64,000 bases of DNA from Azoarcus sp. GTDB lineage: Bacteria > Pseudomonadota > Gammaproteobacteria > Burkholderiales > Rhodocyclaceae. The stretch is taken from the NCBI GenBank assembly GCA_031265765.1, contig JAISCE010000053.1, forward strand, positions 31,132-95,131, written 5' to 3'. Numbering within the stretch: the first letter of the stretch is position 1; every line of letters begins with the position of its first letter. Made by a program: the position numbers and the translations under genes. Under the pieces are notes generated by a model, which saw nothing but the letters and a program-made list of their open reading frames with translations, searched no databases and was not told where the DNA came from. Shown here piece after piece: positions 21,794-30,202 of this stretch.

Positions 21794-23452
21794 TTACGGC
21801 TTGCCCGCCAGCATCTCCGCCGCGTGCCGCCGCGTGGTTTCCGTAATGTCGACGCCGCCCAGCATTCGCGCGATTTCTTCGATGCGCGCCGGGCCGTCGA
21901 GCGGCGTGACGGCGCTCAGCGTCTGCCCGCCGCGGGTTTCCTTGGCAATTTGCCACTGCCAGTCGGCGCGGGCGGCGACCTGCGGAAGGTGCGTCACGCA
22001 CAACACTTGCCTGTCCCGCCCGAGACGGTGCAAGGACTGGCCGACGATCTCCGCCACCCGTCCGCCGATACCGACGTCGACCTCATCGAATATCAAGGTC
22101 GGCGTCGCCGAATCGCGGCTGGTCATCACCTGGATGGCCAGCCCGATCCGCGACAGTTCGCCACCCGAGGCCACTTTGGCGAGCGCGCGCAAGCCCTGTC
22201 CTTCATTGACGGCGACCTGGAATTCGACCGCCTCGCGCCCGTGCAGGGACGGCTCGCCCGGAATCAAGGCAACCTCGAACTTGCCGCCCGCCATCGCCAG
22301 CGACTGCATGGCTTCGCTGATCTCGGCGGAGAGCGCCGCCGCCGCGGCGCGGCGGACTGCGGCAAGGCGCGCCGCCGCAGCATCGAACGCTTCCCGCGCG
22401 GCGCGCTCGGCAGCAGCGAGACGTTCGGGATCGGCGCTGGCTTCGAGCGCATCGAGCCGCGCGCGCCAGCCAGCGGCCAGCGTCGGCAGTTCTTCCGGCG
22501 GCGTCCGGTGCTTGCGCGCTACATCCATCACCGCGCCGATGCGGCGCTCGATTTCGGCGAGGCGCGCCGGATCGAGGTCGAGCCGGTCGCGGTAACGGCG
22601 CAGCGCGTGCAGCGCCTCATCGGTCTGGATCGCCGCCGCATCGACCAGTCCGCGAATTTCGGAGAGCGCCGGGTCGATGGCGGTCATCGCGGCCAGGCGG
22701 CTCGCGCAGTGCCCGAGCGCGGCGCGCGCCGCCTGTTCGCCGTCGCCCAGCCCATCGAGCACTTCGCCGACACCGCCCATCAAATCGGCGGCATGCGCCA
22801 GACGGCCATGCTCGGCGTTGATCTCGCGCCATTCGGCGGGATCGAACGCCAGTTCTTCCAGTTCCCTGAGCTGCCAGCCGAGCAGCTCGCGTTCACGGGC
22901 GGAGGCCGCCGTATCCCGCTCCGCGGCCTGCCGCAACCCGGCCAAGCGTTGCCACTCGCGCCAATGCGCGGCGACCTCGGCAGCCAGATCGGCCGCGCCG
23001 CCGTGGGCATCGAGCAAGGCGCGCTGGGTTTCGGGGCGCAGCAATGCGTGATGAGCGTGCTGGCCGTGGATGTCCGCCAACCATTGCCCGAGCGTGCGCA
23101 ACTGCGCGAGCGTCGACGGCGTACCGTTTATCCATGCCCTGGAGCGCCCCCCCGCATCGACGACGCGGCGCAGGATCAGCGTTCCGTCGCTGGCGTCCAG
23201 ATCCTGCCCGGCAAGCCAGGCGGCCAACGCCTCGCCAGGGGGAAGGTCGAACTCGGCGGCGACGTCGGCCTTGTCGCAGCCGTCGCGCACCACCCCAGCA
23301 TCGGCGCGCTCGCCGAGCGCGAGGCTCAGGGCATCGAGCAAAATGGATTTACCCGCCCCCGTCTCGCCGGTCAGCGTCCCGAAACCGCCGGCGAATTCGA
23401 GTTCGAGCCGATCGACGATGACGAAATCGCGGATGGAAAGGCGGTGCAGCAT
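21794..23452 (-). CDS. recN: DNA repair protein RecN
   Basis: RecN is an SMC-like ATPase acting in double-strand-break repair. The 552-residue product has an N-terminal Walker A motif GETGAGKS near residue 32, a long central coiled-coil region rich in Ala, Glu and Arg, and a C-terminal half with the ABC signature ASGGELSR and the Walker B segment TLIFDEVDVGIGG. Length and order match the family. It follows nadK on the same strand with a 33-bp gap, an arrangement seen in many proteobacteria. Confidence 0.96.
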   Translation of the reverse strand: MLHRLSIRDFVIVDRLELEFAGGFGTLTGETGAGKSILLDALSLALGERADAGVVRDGCDKADVAAEFDLPPGEALAAWLAGQDLDASDGTLILRRVVDAGGRSRAWINGTPSTLAQLRTLGQWLADIHGQHAHHALLRPETQRALLDAHGGAADLAAEVAAHWREWQRLAGLRQAAERDTAASARERELLGWQLRELEELAFDPAEWREINAEHGRLAHAADLMGGVGEVLDGLGDGEQAARAALGHCASRLAAMTAIDPALSEIRGLVDAAAIQTDEALHALRRYRDRLDLDPARLAEIERRIGAVMDVARKHRTPPEELPTLAAGWRARLDALEASADPERLAAAERAAREAFDAAAARLAAVRRAAAAALSAEISEAMQSLAMAGGKFEVALIPGEPSLHGREAVEFQVAVNEGQGLRALAKVASGGELSRIGLAIQVMTSRDSATPTLIFDEVDVGIGGRVAEIVGQSLHRLGRDRQVLCVTHLPQVAARADWQWQIAKETRGGQTLSAVTPLDGPARIEEIARMLGGVDITETTRRHAAEMLAGKP

Positions 23453-23485
23453 GGACGGGGCCGTGTCGCCGTATCGTGCCGGCGG

Positions 23486-24373
23486 TCAGAAGCGCGGCAT
23501 GGCGGCGCTCCAATGGAGCTTCTCGCGCAGCATGGCGAAATAGCTGTACCCCTCGGGGTGCAGCAGCCGCACTTCCAGCGGCGAGCGCACGATCCGCAGC
23601 CGGTCGCCCGCGCGTCCGTCGCAATAAGCCGCGCCGTCGAAATGGATGCGGACATCGTGCGGCGGCATCAGCACGATCTCGATGCAGGACGTATCCGGCA
23701 AAGTCACGGGCCGGGCGGAAAGCGCATGCGGGCACAAAGGAACGAGCGCAATGCCGAGCACGCCCGGATGCAGGATGGGGCCGTTGGCCGCCAGCGCATA
23801 GGCCGTCGACCCGGTCGGCGTGGCAACGATCATGCCGTCCGAGCGCAAGGTGTAGACGAATTCCCCATCGACCCGCAGCTCGAACTCGATCATCCGCCCG
23901 AGATTTCCCCGGTTGACCACGACATCGTTGAGCGCCAGCGTATGAAAAATGCGTTCCCCGTCGCGCATTACCTCGGCATCGAGCATGAAGCGCGATTCCG
24001 CGCGATAGCGCCCGTCGAGGATTTCGCCCAACTGCCGCCGCGCGCTGGCGCGCGGCAGATCGGTGAGAAAGCCGAGGCGGCCGAGGTTGACCCCCACCAG
24101 CGGCACCGCGCGTGCGCCCATGCACCGCGCCGCATTGAGCAGGGTACCGTCGCCGCCGATCACTACGGCGAGATCGGCCTCGCTGGCGATTTCCTCATAA
24201 GCGATGGCGGCAAAACCCTGGGCGGCCTCGCCGATGGCGCTGGCCGTGCCCTGTTCGATCCGGGGCGCGATCCCGCGCTCGCGCAGATAACAGGCAAGAT
24301 CGAGCACCGTTTCGGCACCGTCCGCACTCTGGAACTTGCCGATCAGGGAAATATTGTTGAACTCATGCGCCAT
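23486..24373 (-). CDS. nadK: NAD kinase
   Basis: NadK phosphorylates NAD to NADP. The 295-residue product shows the catalytic GGDGT motif (VVIGGDGTLLNAARC), the NLGRLGFLTD segment and the TPTGSTAYALAANGPILHP block that binds NAD. It lies directly upstream of recN. On its other side begins the roughly 670-bp stretch with no intact gene. hrcA, a frequent neighbour of nadK, is absent here, which suggests a breakpoint. Confidence 0.96.
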   Translation of the reverse strand: MAHEFNNISLIGKFQSADGAETVLDLACYLRERGIAPRIEQGTASAIGEAAQGFAAIAYEEIASEADLAVVIGGDGTLLNAARCMGARAVPLVGVNLGRLGFLTDLPRASARRQLGEILDGRYRAESRFMLDAEVMRDGERIFHTLALNDVVVNRGNLGRMIEFELRVDGEFVYTLRSDGMIVATPTGSTAYALAANGPILHPGVLGIALVPLCPHALSARPVTLPDTSCIEIVLMPPHDVRIHFDGAAYCDGRAGDRLRIVRSPLEVRLLHPEGYSYFAMLREKLHWSAAMPRF

Positions 24374-24632
24374 GGTGTGCGATTAGATCACATTTGTTCG
24401 TCCCATGCGGTGCCAGGGCCGTCGTATTTCAAGTTTGGCAAGTCCCGGTTCGGCCCGTCGGGCGTTCTCTGTGCGTAGGCGCGCGAGTTCGTCATCGTGG
24501 TCGGGCACCATTGTAGTTCATGTCCTGTTCGGCTCGGCGGGCATGTCAGCGCAGCTCGTACCAAGTTCCACGCCCGCCACCATCCTGGGCCAGATATAAT
24601 CGGATCCCAATTTGTCTTAAAAGCTATGGGCC
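24374..24632. other. Gene-poor segment upstream of nadK
   Basis: I see no intact gene in this stretch. On the minus strand a short frame at about 24388-24510 encodes a fragment beginning MVPDHDDELARLRTENARR, and another short one includes GGGRGTWYELR. Neither is long enough to assign. With the broken DNA-binding gene that follows, this looks like a decayed insertion. Confidence 0.4.
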
Positions 24633-24932
24633 ATGGACCGCTGCATCGTCGGTATTCGACAGCCTGATGGTTCACGCTCAAAGGGAAAAGAGACATCGAA
24701 CATCCGGCTCCCGTCCCTCGCCGCAGCGTTATCGGACGACAACCGCCGCTTGCTGCGTCTGATCCATGAAAAGTAACCCAAGTCACTGACGGAACTAAGC
24801 GGCTGCACGGTGCCGAATCTATCGCGCACCCTGCGTCTGATGGCGGATTATGGACTGGTTTCGTTGCAACGCAATGTACGGGATGTCCAACCGACCGCGT
24901 TGGTGACCGAATTTCTGGCGGTACTGAATTGA
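24633..24932 (+). pseudogene. Broken HTH DNA-binding protein (HVO_A0114-like), internal stop
   Basis: From an ATG at 24633 a 99-codon frame runs to a TGA at 24932 but is interrupted by TAA at 24774-24776 (codon 48). The translation on both sides matches one winged-helix family: LSDDNRRLLRLIHEK before the stop, and PKSLTEL, NLSRTLRLMADYGLVSL after it. Related proteins have a glutamine-like residue at the stop, so a single C-to-T change (CAA to TAA) could explain it. Intact members are small transcriptional regulators, often paired with a toxin-like gene. No intact partner is seen, and the AlbA_2 gene lies 112 bp downstream. Confidence 0.68.
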
Positions 24933-25044
24933 TGGTCACGGACATGAGAAAAGCCTGCCGATAAGCCAGGAAAGACAACTGCTCGACAAGAAATCGCTGT
25001 AGGCAGTATTAGGTGGAACGGGTGCAGGTGCTGGAGGCGCAGCA

Positions 25045-26721
25045 ATGATCCAACCAGATTTGACACAGCTACTGCACAGCCTGATCGCCACTTGGGAAAA
25101 CGAGGTGGTGGAGTTCAAGCAAGCTGGCAGCGACTACAGCACCGACGAGATCGGCAAGTATTTCTCTGCGCTGGCGAACGAAGCCAACCTGCGCGGAGCC
25201 GATGGCGGTTGGCTGGTGTTCGGCGTGAACAACAAGACCCGCCGCGTGATCGGCACGGACTATCGCCCACAGGCCGAGCGCCTGCATTCGCTGAAGATGC
25301 AGATTGCTGAAAACGCGGAGCCGTGCATCACCTTCCGCGAAATTCACGAATTGGTCTACGCCGATGGGCGCGTGCTGCTGTTCGAGATTCCCGCCGCGCC
25401 GCGGGGCATCCCGATTGCCTGGAAAGGCCACTACTATGCCCGCGCTGGCGAAAGCCTGACTTCGTTGGGGCTGGACAAGCTGGATGACATCCGCCGCCAG
25501 ACGCTGGCGCAGGACTGGACGGCGCAGATGGTTCCCGGCGCCATGCTGAATGATTTGGACGAAGCCGCCGTGCGCAAGGCGCGCGAGTCCTTTGCCAGGA
25601 AGTACGCCAATCGCTTTCCGGTGGATGAGGTGGAAAGCTGGCCGCTGGTGACCTTCCTCGACCGCGCCCGCATCACGCAGAACGGCCAGATCACCCGCAC
25701 CGCGTTGTTGCTGTTGGGCAAGCCCGAATCGGCCTACCGCCTGTCGCCCTATCCGGCGCAACTGACATGGAAGCTGGAAGGCCAGGAACGTGCCTACGAA
25801 CATCTCGGTCCACCGTTTCTATTGAGTACGACGCGCTTGTACCAGCGCATTCGCAACATCCAGCTTCGGCTGTTGCCACAGGACGAGTTGCTGCCCATCG
25901 AAGTGTCCAAGTACGACCAGAAGATCGTGCTGGAGGCCCTGCACAACTGCATTGCCCACCAAGACTACACTCGCAATGGCCGCGTTGTGGTGACGGAATT
26001 GCCGGACAGGCTGGTGTTCGAGAACGAGGGCAGATTCTTTGAAGGCCACCCGGACGAATACATCCAGGGCGACAAAACCCCGCGCCGCTACCGCAATCCG
26101 GCGCTGGCCCAAGCGATGGTCGAACTAAACATGATTGACACAATGGGCTACGGCATCCATTCGATCTACACGGGACAGGCCCGGCGCTACTTCCCGTTGC
26201 CGGACTACGATTTGAGCGAGCCTGACGCAGTCAAGCTGACGATCTATGGCAGCGTGGTGGACCCAGCCTACAGCCGTCTGTTGATCCAGAAGACCGACTT
26301 GCCGCTGGCCGATGTGTTGGCGCTGGACCGCGTGCAGAAGAAATTGCCCATTCCGGACGAGACCGCCACCCGCCTGCGGCGCATCAAGCTGATCGAGGGG
26401 CGCAAGCCCAACTTCTACGTATCAGCCGCTGTGGCCGAGGCGACGGCGAACAAGGCCGACTACATCCGTACCCGGGCGCAGGATGATGCGTTCTACGCTA
26501 AGCTGCTGACCGACTACTTGGAAAAATTCGATCAAATGAACCGTATCGAGATCAACAAGTTGTTGATGGACAAGCTCAGCGATGCGCTGGATGAGAGACG
26601 GAAGTACAATAAAATCAGCAGCTTGTTGACTAAGCTTCGCTGTCAGGGCGTGATTGTGAACACCGGCTCCGATACCGCTCCTTGCTGGCAGCTGACAGAG
26701 AGAATTGTAAAGAGAAATTAG
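25045..26721 (+). CDS. AlbA_2 (Schlafen-type) domain protein with ATPase-like fold
   Basis: The 558-residue protein has an N-terminal AlbA_2 domain (residues about 10-130; VVEFKQAG, FSALANEAN, GGWLVFGVNNKTRRVIGTDY). A later region at about 290-375 resembles the GHKL/HATPase_c_4 fold of RecG-like AlbA_2 proteins (EALHNCIAHQDY, LVFENEGRF, NPALAQAMVELNMIDTMGYGI). The C-terminal quarter looks like winged helices. Such proteins are annotated as putative transcriptional regulators or RecG-like helicases, and some AlbA_2 proteins act in phage defence; the role here is unknown. A GGAGG ribosome site lies 7 nt before the ATG. It sits in an accessory patch with a pseudogene upstream and AT-rich palindromes downstream. 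Confidence 0.82.
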   Translation: MIQPDLTQLLHSLIATWENEVVEFKQAGSDYSTDEIGKYFSALANEANLRGADGGWLVFGVNNKTRRVIGTDYRPQAERLHSLKMQIAENAEPCITFREIHELVYADGRVLLFEIPAAPRGIPIAWKGHYYARAGESLTSLGLDKLDDIRRQTLAQDWTAQMVPGAMLNDLDEAAVRKARESFARKYANRFPVDEVESWPLVTFLDRARITQNGQITRTALLLLGKPESAYRLSPYPAQLTWKLEGQERAYEHLGPPFLLSTTRLYQRIRNIQLRLLPQDELLPIEVSKYDQKIVLEALHNCIAHQDYTRNGRVVVTELPDRLVFENEGRFFEGHPDEYIQGDKTPRRYRNPALAQAMVELNMIDTMGYGIHSIYTGQARRYFPLPDYDLSEPDAVKLTIYGSVVDPAYSRLLIQKTDLPLADVLALDRVQKKLPIPDETATRLRRIKLIEGRKPNFYVSAAVAEATANKADYIRTRAQDDAFYAKLLTDYLEKFDQMNRIEINKLLMDKLSDALDERRKYNKISSLLTKLRCQGVIVNTGSDTAPCWQLTERIVKRN

Positions 26722-26752
26722 AGATTCGCAGGAAGATAAGAAATAAAATACA

Positions 26753-26768
26753 AACAAATCAATTTGTT
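26753..26768. repeat. 16-bp palindrome after the AlbA_2 gene
   Basis: AACAAAT and ATTTGTT are perfect 7-bp arms around a CA centre, 31 bp after the AlbA_2 stop, in an AT-rich patch. There is no T tract, so a terminator is unlikely. It may be a protein-binding site or an insertion-boundary remnant. Confidence 0.45.
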
Positions 26769-26772
26769 ATAT

Positions 26773-26811
26773 CTCTATTTAGGCGCTCGCCGTCAGGGTT
26801 TTTAAATAGAG
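26773..26811. repeat. 9-bp inverted repeat with 21-bp spacer
   Basis: CTCTATTTA and TAAATAGAG are perfect inverted arms separated by 21 bp, just after the preceding palindrome. The spacer is GC-rich and both arms are followed by GGCGC or GCGC-like sequence. It could be the ends of a small decayed element or a weak hairpin. The rest of the 296-bp gap to the porin terminator holds nothing I recognise. Confidence 0.4.
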
Positions 26812-26967
26812 GCGCGGGCTTGGGCATGACGGTGGCGATACCAGGGAAAAAAATATACCCGATGGACTCAAGCAAACGATGTTGGTTGGACTGACCTGTT
26901 TACGACATCGCGTGTGAAATGGTCTTGATCGCTGGATATCCGCGGCGCAGGAAGGCAGATCTACGAT

Positions 26968-26993
26968 AAAAAAGGGCGCCGAAGCGCCCTTTT
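26968..26993 (-). terminator. Rho-independent terminator of the porin gene
   Basis: A perfect 10-bp stem with a CGAA loop (UUCG when transcribed from the minus strand) is followed on that strand by a run of T residues. It lies about 25 bp beyond the porin stop. The A-rich side makes it able to act in both directions. Confidence 0.88.
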
Positions 26994-27017
26994 GACTGAA
27001 TCGCGGAAAAGCTGCGA

Positions 27018-28154
27018 TCAGAAGTCGTGACGAACGCCAATACCGAAACCTTGGCGATAACCCGTGCCGCCAAAACCGGCATCTGCGGTAACGCTGGCAG
27101 GCCCATAACCTGCTACGCCTCCTAAGTCTCCTAATACAGGATGTCCCTCACCTATCACATCTCTCTGGGCACGATTCTGTTGCTGTATCGCATACCGCGC
27201 ATACAGTGCAGTGCGCTTGGACAGCGCATGATTGTAGCCAAGCGCCCACTGACCAAGCCGGGTATCGTCGCCAACCGCATCGTCCACTTTGACCCTGCGA
27301 TTAGTGTATGAAACCAGCAACGAGTCGTTGGCAGTGATCTTCCATGTAGCGCCGATCAGCCATTGGCTGAGCTTGATGTCGTCTATGCCACTCTGCCCAA
27401 TCGCGGTATTCCGCTGACCATACAGGGCGCCAACCTTGACCGGGCCAAAGTCATACGCGGCATAGGCTTCGTAAACACGCAAATGCTCGATATCGAACGG
27501 GGCATTCGATTCGTTGAACTTGGCCTGGTGATAGTTGAGCCCCAAGAACAGGCCACCGTTGGTATAGGACGGTGCAAGCGCCCATACACGGGTATCCTGC
27601 AAACCATGGGTGCCATCTTTGTTCTCGTTGCTTTCGTTCCCCTCGTAGGAATTGGTGTAAGCCGCAATGAACGAGAAGCCGCCCCAACTCGGCGAGATGT
27701 AGGCGACGAGGTTGCTCAGACGCTTGTCCTTGACGAGCGCATTGCCGGCAGCGCCGAGGCCGTTGTTCTCGAATGGATCGACCGCGCCGGTGAAAAGGTG
27801 TTGCGGAGTGTAATGACGACCGAAGGCGACCGTACCGAAATTGCCGGCCAGCGCAGCGTAGGACTGACGCGCGTCGTTCTTCAGCAGTGTGTTGTTATCG
27901 GCAACAAGGCCGGTTTCGAGCACGCCGACGACCTTCAGGCCATTGCCGATATCTTCCACAACCTTGAAGCCGAGGCGGCTCTGCTTGGAAATGTTGCCGT
28001 CGACACCCTGGCGGGAACTCACGCCCTTCGCAACATTCCTGTTCTGAACCGAATAACCATAGTCCAGCGTGCCATAGATGGTCACACTCGATTGCGCGAA
28101 GGCCGGCACGGACACCAAGCCGGCAACAGCTAGCGCGATCAGTTTCTTTTGCAT
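27018..28154 (-). CDS. Gram-negative general porin
   Basis: This is a trimeric outer-membrane diffusion porin of the betaproteobacterial Porin_4 type. The 378-residue product begins with a signal peptide (MQKKLIALAVAGLVSVPAFA) followed by the characteristic QSSVTIYGTLDYGY first strand. It contains the SRLGFKVVEDIGNGLKV segment, and it ends with a terminal phenylalanine (GVRHDF) as needed for BAM recognition. The ATG at 28154, with AGGAG 7 nt upstream, is preferred over an in-frame ATG at 28196. It is monocistronic, with a strong terminator, and divergent from thiS. Confidence 0.95.
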   Translation of the reverse strand: MQKKLIALAVAGLVSVPAFAQSSVTIYGTLDYGYSVQNRNVAKGVSSRQGVDGNISKQSRLGFKVVEDIGNGLKVVGVLETGLVADNNTLLKNDARQSYAALAGNFGTVAFGRHYTPQHLFTGAVDPFENNGLGAAGNALVKDKRLSNLVAYISPSWGGFSFIAAYTNSYEGNESNENKDGTHGLQDTRVWALAPSYTNGGLFLGLNYHQAKFNESNAPFDIEHLRVYEAYAAYDFGPVKVGALYGQRNTAIGQSGIDDIKLSQWLIGATWKITANDSLLVSYTNRRVKVDDAVGDDTRLGQWALGYNHALSKRTALYARYAIQQQNRAQRDVIGEGHPVLGDLGGVAGYGPASVTADAGFGGTGYRQGFGIGVRHDF

Positions 28155-28340
28155 GTATTTCTCCTCAAGTTGAATCGGCGCTCCCACCGGCGGCAAGAGC
28201 CCAACTGGACCTCTCGGGCGAGAAGTTAACTGCGATTGTGCAAAGTCGGTAAGGGTTTGCGCAAGCCCAAAAGCGAAAACTCGGCATACTTAGTGCACTT
28301 CGTGTTGCTCCTACGCAACAAAGGCGGTTTTTACATCCCG

Positions 28341-28349
28341 TGCTAAGAT
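28341..28349 (+). promoter_or_regulatory. Possible extended -10 upstream of thiS
   Basis: TG-C-TAAGAT fits an extended -10 element about 54 bp before the thiS start. No good -35 is seen. No TPP-riboswitch core was found between the porin and thiS. Confidence 0.3.
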
Positions 28350-28402
28350 CACTCGCTTTCCGGATGACCGCAACCTCGCAACCCGTTTCCCCCTTCTGCC
28401 GC

Positions 28403-28606
28403 ATGATCCACATCACCGTCAATGGCCAGCCCGAAACCGTCGCGGCGGATGCGACCTTGTCGATCCTGCTCGAACGGCGCGGGTTGGCGGACGTGCGCCT
28501 GGCCGTCGAGCGCAATGGCGGCATCGTACCGCGTATGCACCATGCCGGCACGGCGCTCGCCGAGGGCGATGTGCTGGAAATCGTCGTGGCCGTCGGCGGC
28601 GGCTGA
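28403..28606 (+). CDS. thiS: Sulfur carrier protein ThiS
   Basis: ThiS carries sulfur as a C-terminal thiocarboxylate for assembly of the thiazole ring of thiamine. The 67-residue ubiquitin-like product ends in the essential Gly-Gly (VAVGGG). The frame is open upstream to 28340, but the ATG at 28403 (MIHITVNGQ) gives the family N-terminus. It lies 20 bp before thiG, its partner enzyme, on the same strand. Confidence 0.93.
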   Translation: MIHITVNGQPETVAADATLSILLERRGLADVRLAVERNGGIVPRMHHAGTALAEGDVLEIVVAVGGG

Positions 28607-28626
28607 TTCTTCTTTTTCATTCCGAT

Positions 28627-29421
28627 ATGGACGATTCCTTGACGATCGCGGGCAGGAACTACCGCTCCCGCTTATTGGCCGGTACCGGCAAGTACAAGGA
28701 TTTCACGCAGACGCGGGCGGCGATCGACGCTTGCGGCGCGGAAATCGTTACGGTGGCGATCCGCCGCACCAATATCGGCCAGGATCCGGGCGAACCCAGT
28801 CTGCTCGATGCATTACCGCCGGAGCGTTTCACCCTCTTGCCCAATACCGCCGGATGTTTCACCGCCGACGAAGCCGTGCGCACCTTGCGGCTGGCGCGCG
28901 AACTGCTCGACGGACGCGCGCTGGTCAAGCTCGAAGTGCTCGGCGATCCGCGATCGCTTTACCCGAACATGCCCGAAACCCTGAAAGCCGCCGGGATATT
29001 GGTCAAGGAGGGGTTCGAGGTCATGGTTTATTGCGCCGACGATCCCATCCAGGCCCGGATGCTCGAAGAACTCGGCTGCGCGGCGATCATGCCGCTGGCG
29101 TCGTTGATCGGTTCCGGGATGGGTATCCTCAATCCGTGGAATCTTGCGCTCATCGTCGAACGCATCGGCGTACCGGTCATCGTCGACGCCGGTGTCGGCA
29201 CGGCGTCGGACGCCGCCATCGCCATGGAACTGGGCTGCGACGGCGTGTTGATGAATACCGCGATCGCGCACGCACAAGACCCCGTGCGCATGGGCGGCGC
29301 AATGCGAAAGGCGGTGGAGGCCGGTCGCGAGGCATTCCTGGCGGGACGGATGACGAAAAAACCTTATGCCGCCGACCCCAGTTCGCCGGGGACAGGGCTG
29401 ATCGGTTCGGCAACCGATTAG
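28627..29421 (+). CDS. thiG: Thiazole synthase ThiG
   Basis: ThiG builds the thiazole phosphate moiety of thiamine from deoxyxylulose phosphate, dehydroglycine and ThiS-thiocarboxylate. The 264-residue TIM-barrel protein has the Schiff-base lysine in the LVKLEVLGD segment, the phosphate-binding [15 protein letters not shown] motif and the [10 protein letters not shown] strand typical of ThiG. Length is standard. It is co-directional with thiS and trmB and probably transcribed with them. Confidence 0.96.
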   Translation: MDDSLTIAGRNYRSRLLAGTGKYKDFTQTRAAIDACGAEIVTVAIRRTNIGQDPGEPSLLDALPPERFTLLPNTAGCFTADEAVRTLRLARELLDGRALVKLEVLGDPRSLYPNMPETLKAAGILVKEGFEVMVYCADDPIQARMLEELGCAAIMPLASLIGSGMGILNPWNLALIVERIGVPVIVDAGVGTASDAAIAMELGCDGVLMNTAIAHAQDPVRMGGAMRKAVEAGREAFLAGRMTKKPYAADPSSPGTGLIGSATD

Positions 29422-29452
29422 CGGCAAGCTTTCAAACTGGAGCCGGTTCTGG

Positions 29453-30190
29453 ATGGATGCAATGTCATTGGAGTGTTCCGGCGCGGGCGGCGATGCGGAC
29501 GCCGCCCCGGCGCATCGCTTTTCGAGCCGCTCGATTCGCAGTTTCGTGCTGCGGCAGGGCCATATGTCGCCCGCGCAGCGGCGCTGCCTCGACGAGATGA
29601 TGCCGGAGATCGGTATTGCCTACCGGCCCGAGCCGCTCGACCTTGCGGCGGCCTTTGGGCGCGATGCGCCGAAAATTCTCGAAATCGGCTTCGGCATGGG
29701 CGAAACCACGGCGCAAATCGCCGCCGATCATCCCGAAACCGATTATCTCGGCATTGAAGTACATGGCCCCGGCGTCGGCGCGTTGTGCAAGCGCATCGCC
29801 GAAAATGGCCTTGCCAACCTGCGCATCGTCCAGCACGACGCGGTCGAAGTGCTGCGCGACATGATCGCCGACGGGGCGCTTGCCGGCGCGCATGTTTTCT
29901 TTCCCGATCCGTGGCGCAAGGCGCGCCATCACAAGCGCCGCCTGATACAGCCTGGGTTCGTTGCGCTCCTCGCGCGCAAGCTCGCCCCCGGCGCTTATCT
30001 GCATTGCGCTACCGACTGGGAAAACTACGCTGAATGGATGCTCGATGTATTGTCGTCGAGCGCGCTGGAAAACACCGCGCCGGGATTCGCGCCCCGCCCC
30101 GGACACAGGCCGCTCACCAAATTCGAGAACCGTGGACTTCGCCTTGGGCATGGGGTGTGGGATCTGGTTTTCCGGCGTCCGCAACAATAA
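29453..30190 (+). CDS. trmB: tRNA (guanine-N7-)-methyltransferase
   Basis: TrmB makes m7G46 in the variable loop of many tRNAs using S-adenosylmethionine. The 245-residue product has the SAM-binding motif [10 protein letters not shown], the [11 protein letters not shown] segment and the [15 protein letters not shown] motif, which is highly diagnostic of TrmB. The N-terminal 35 residues are a variable extension. It follows thiG by 31 bp and precedes sppA by 12 bp. Confidence 0.95.
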   Translation: MDAMSLECSGAGGDADAAPAHRFSSRSIRSFVLRQGHMSPAQRRCLDEMMPEIGIAYRPEPLDLAAAFGRDAPKILEIGFGMGETTAQIAADHPETDYLGIEVHGPGVGALCKRIAENGLANLRIVQHDAVEVLRDMIADGALAGAHVFFPDPWRKARHHKRRLIQPGFVALLARKLAPGAYLHCATDWENYAEWMLDVLSSSALENTAPGFAPRPGHRPLTKFENRGLRLGHGVWDLVFRRPQQ

Positions 30191-30202
30191 AAGGGAACTG
30201 TC

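Noticed and set aside
28197..28402. TPP riboswitch upstream of thiS
   Set aside because: I looked for the conserved CTGAGA-type core and found none.
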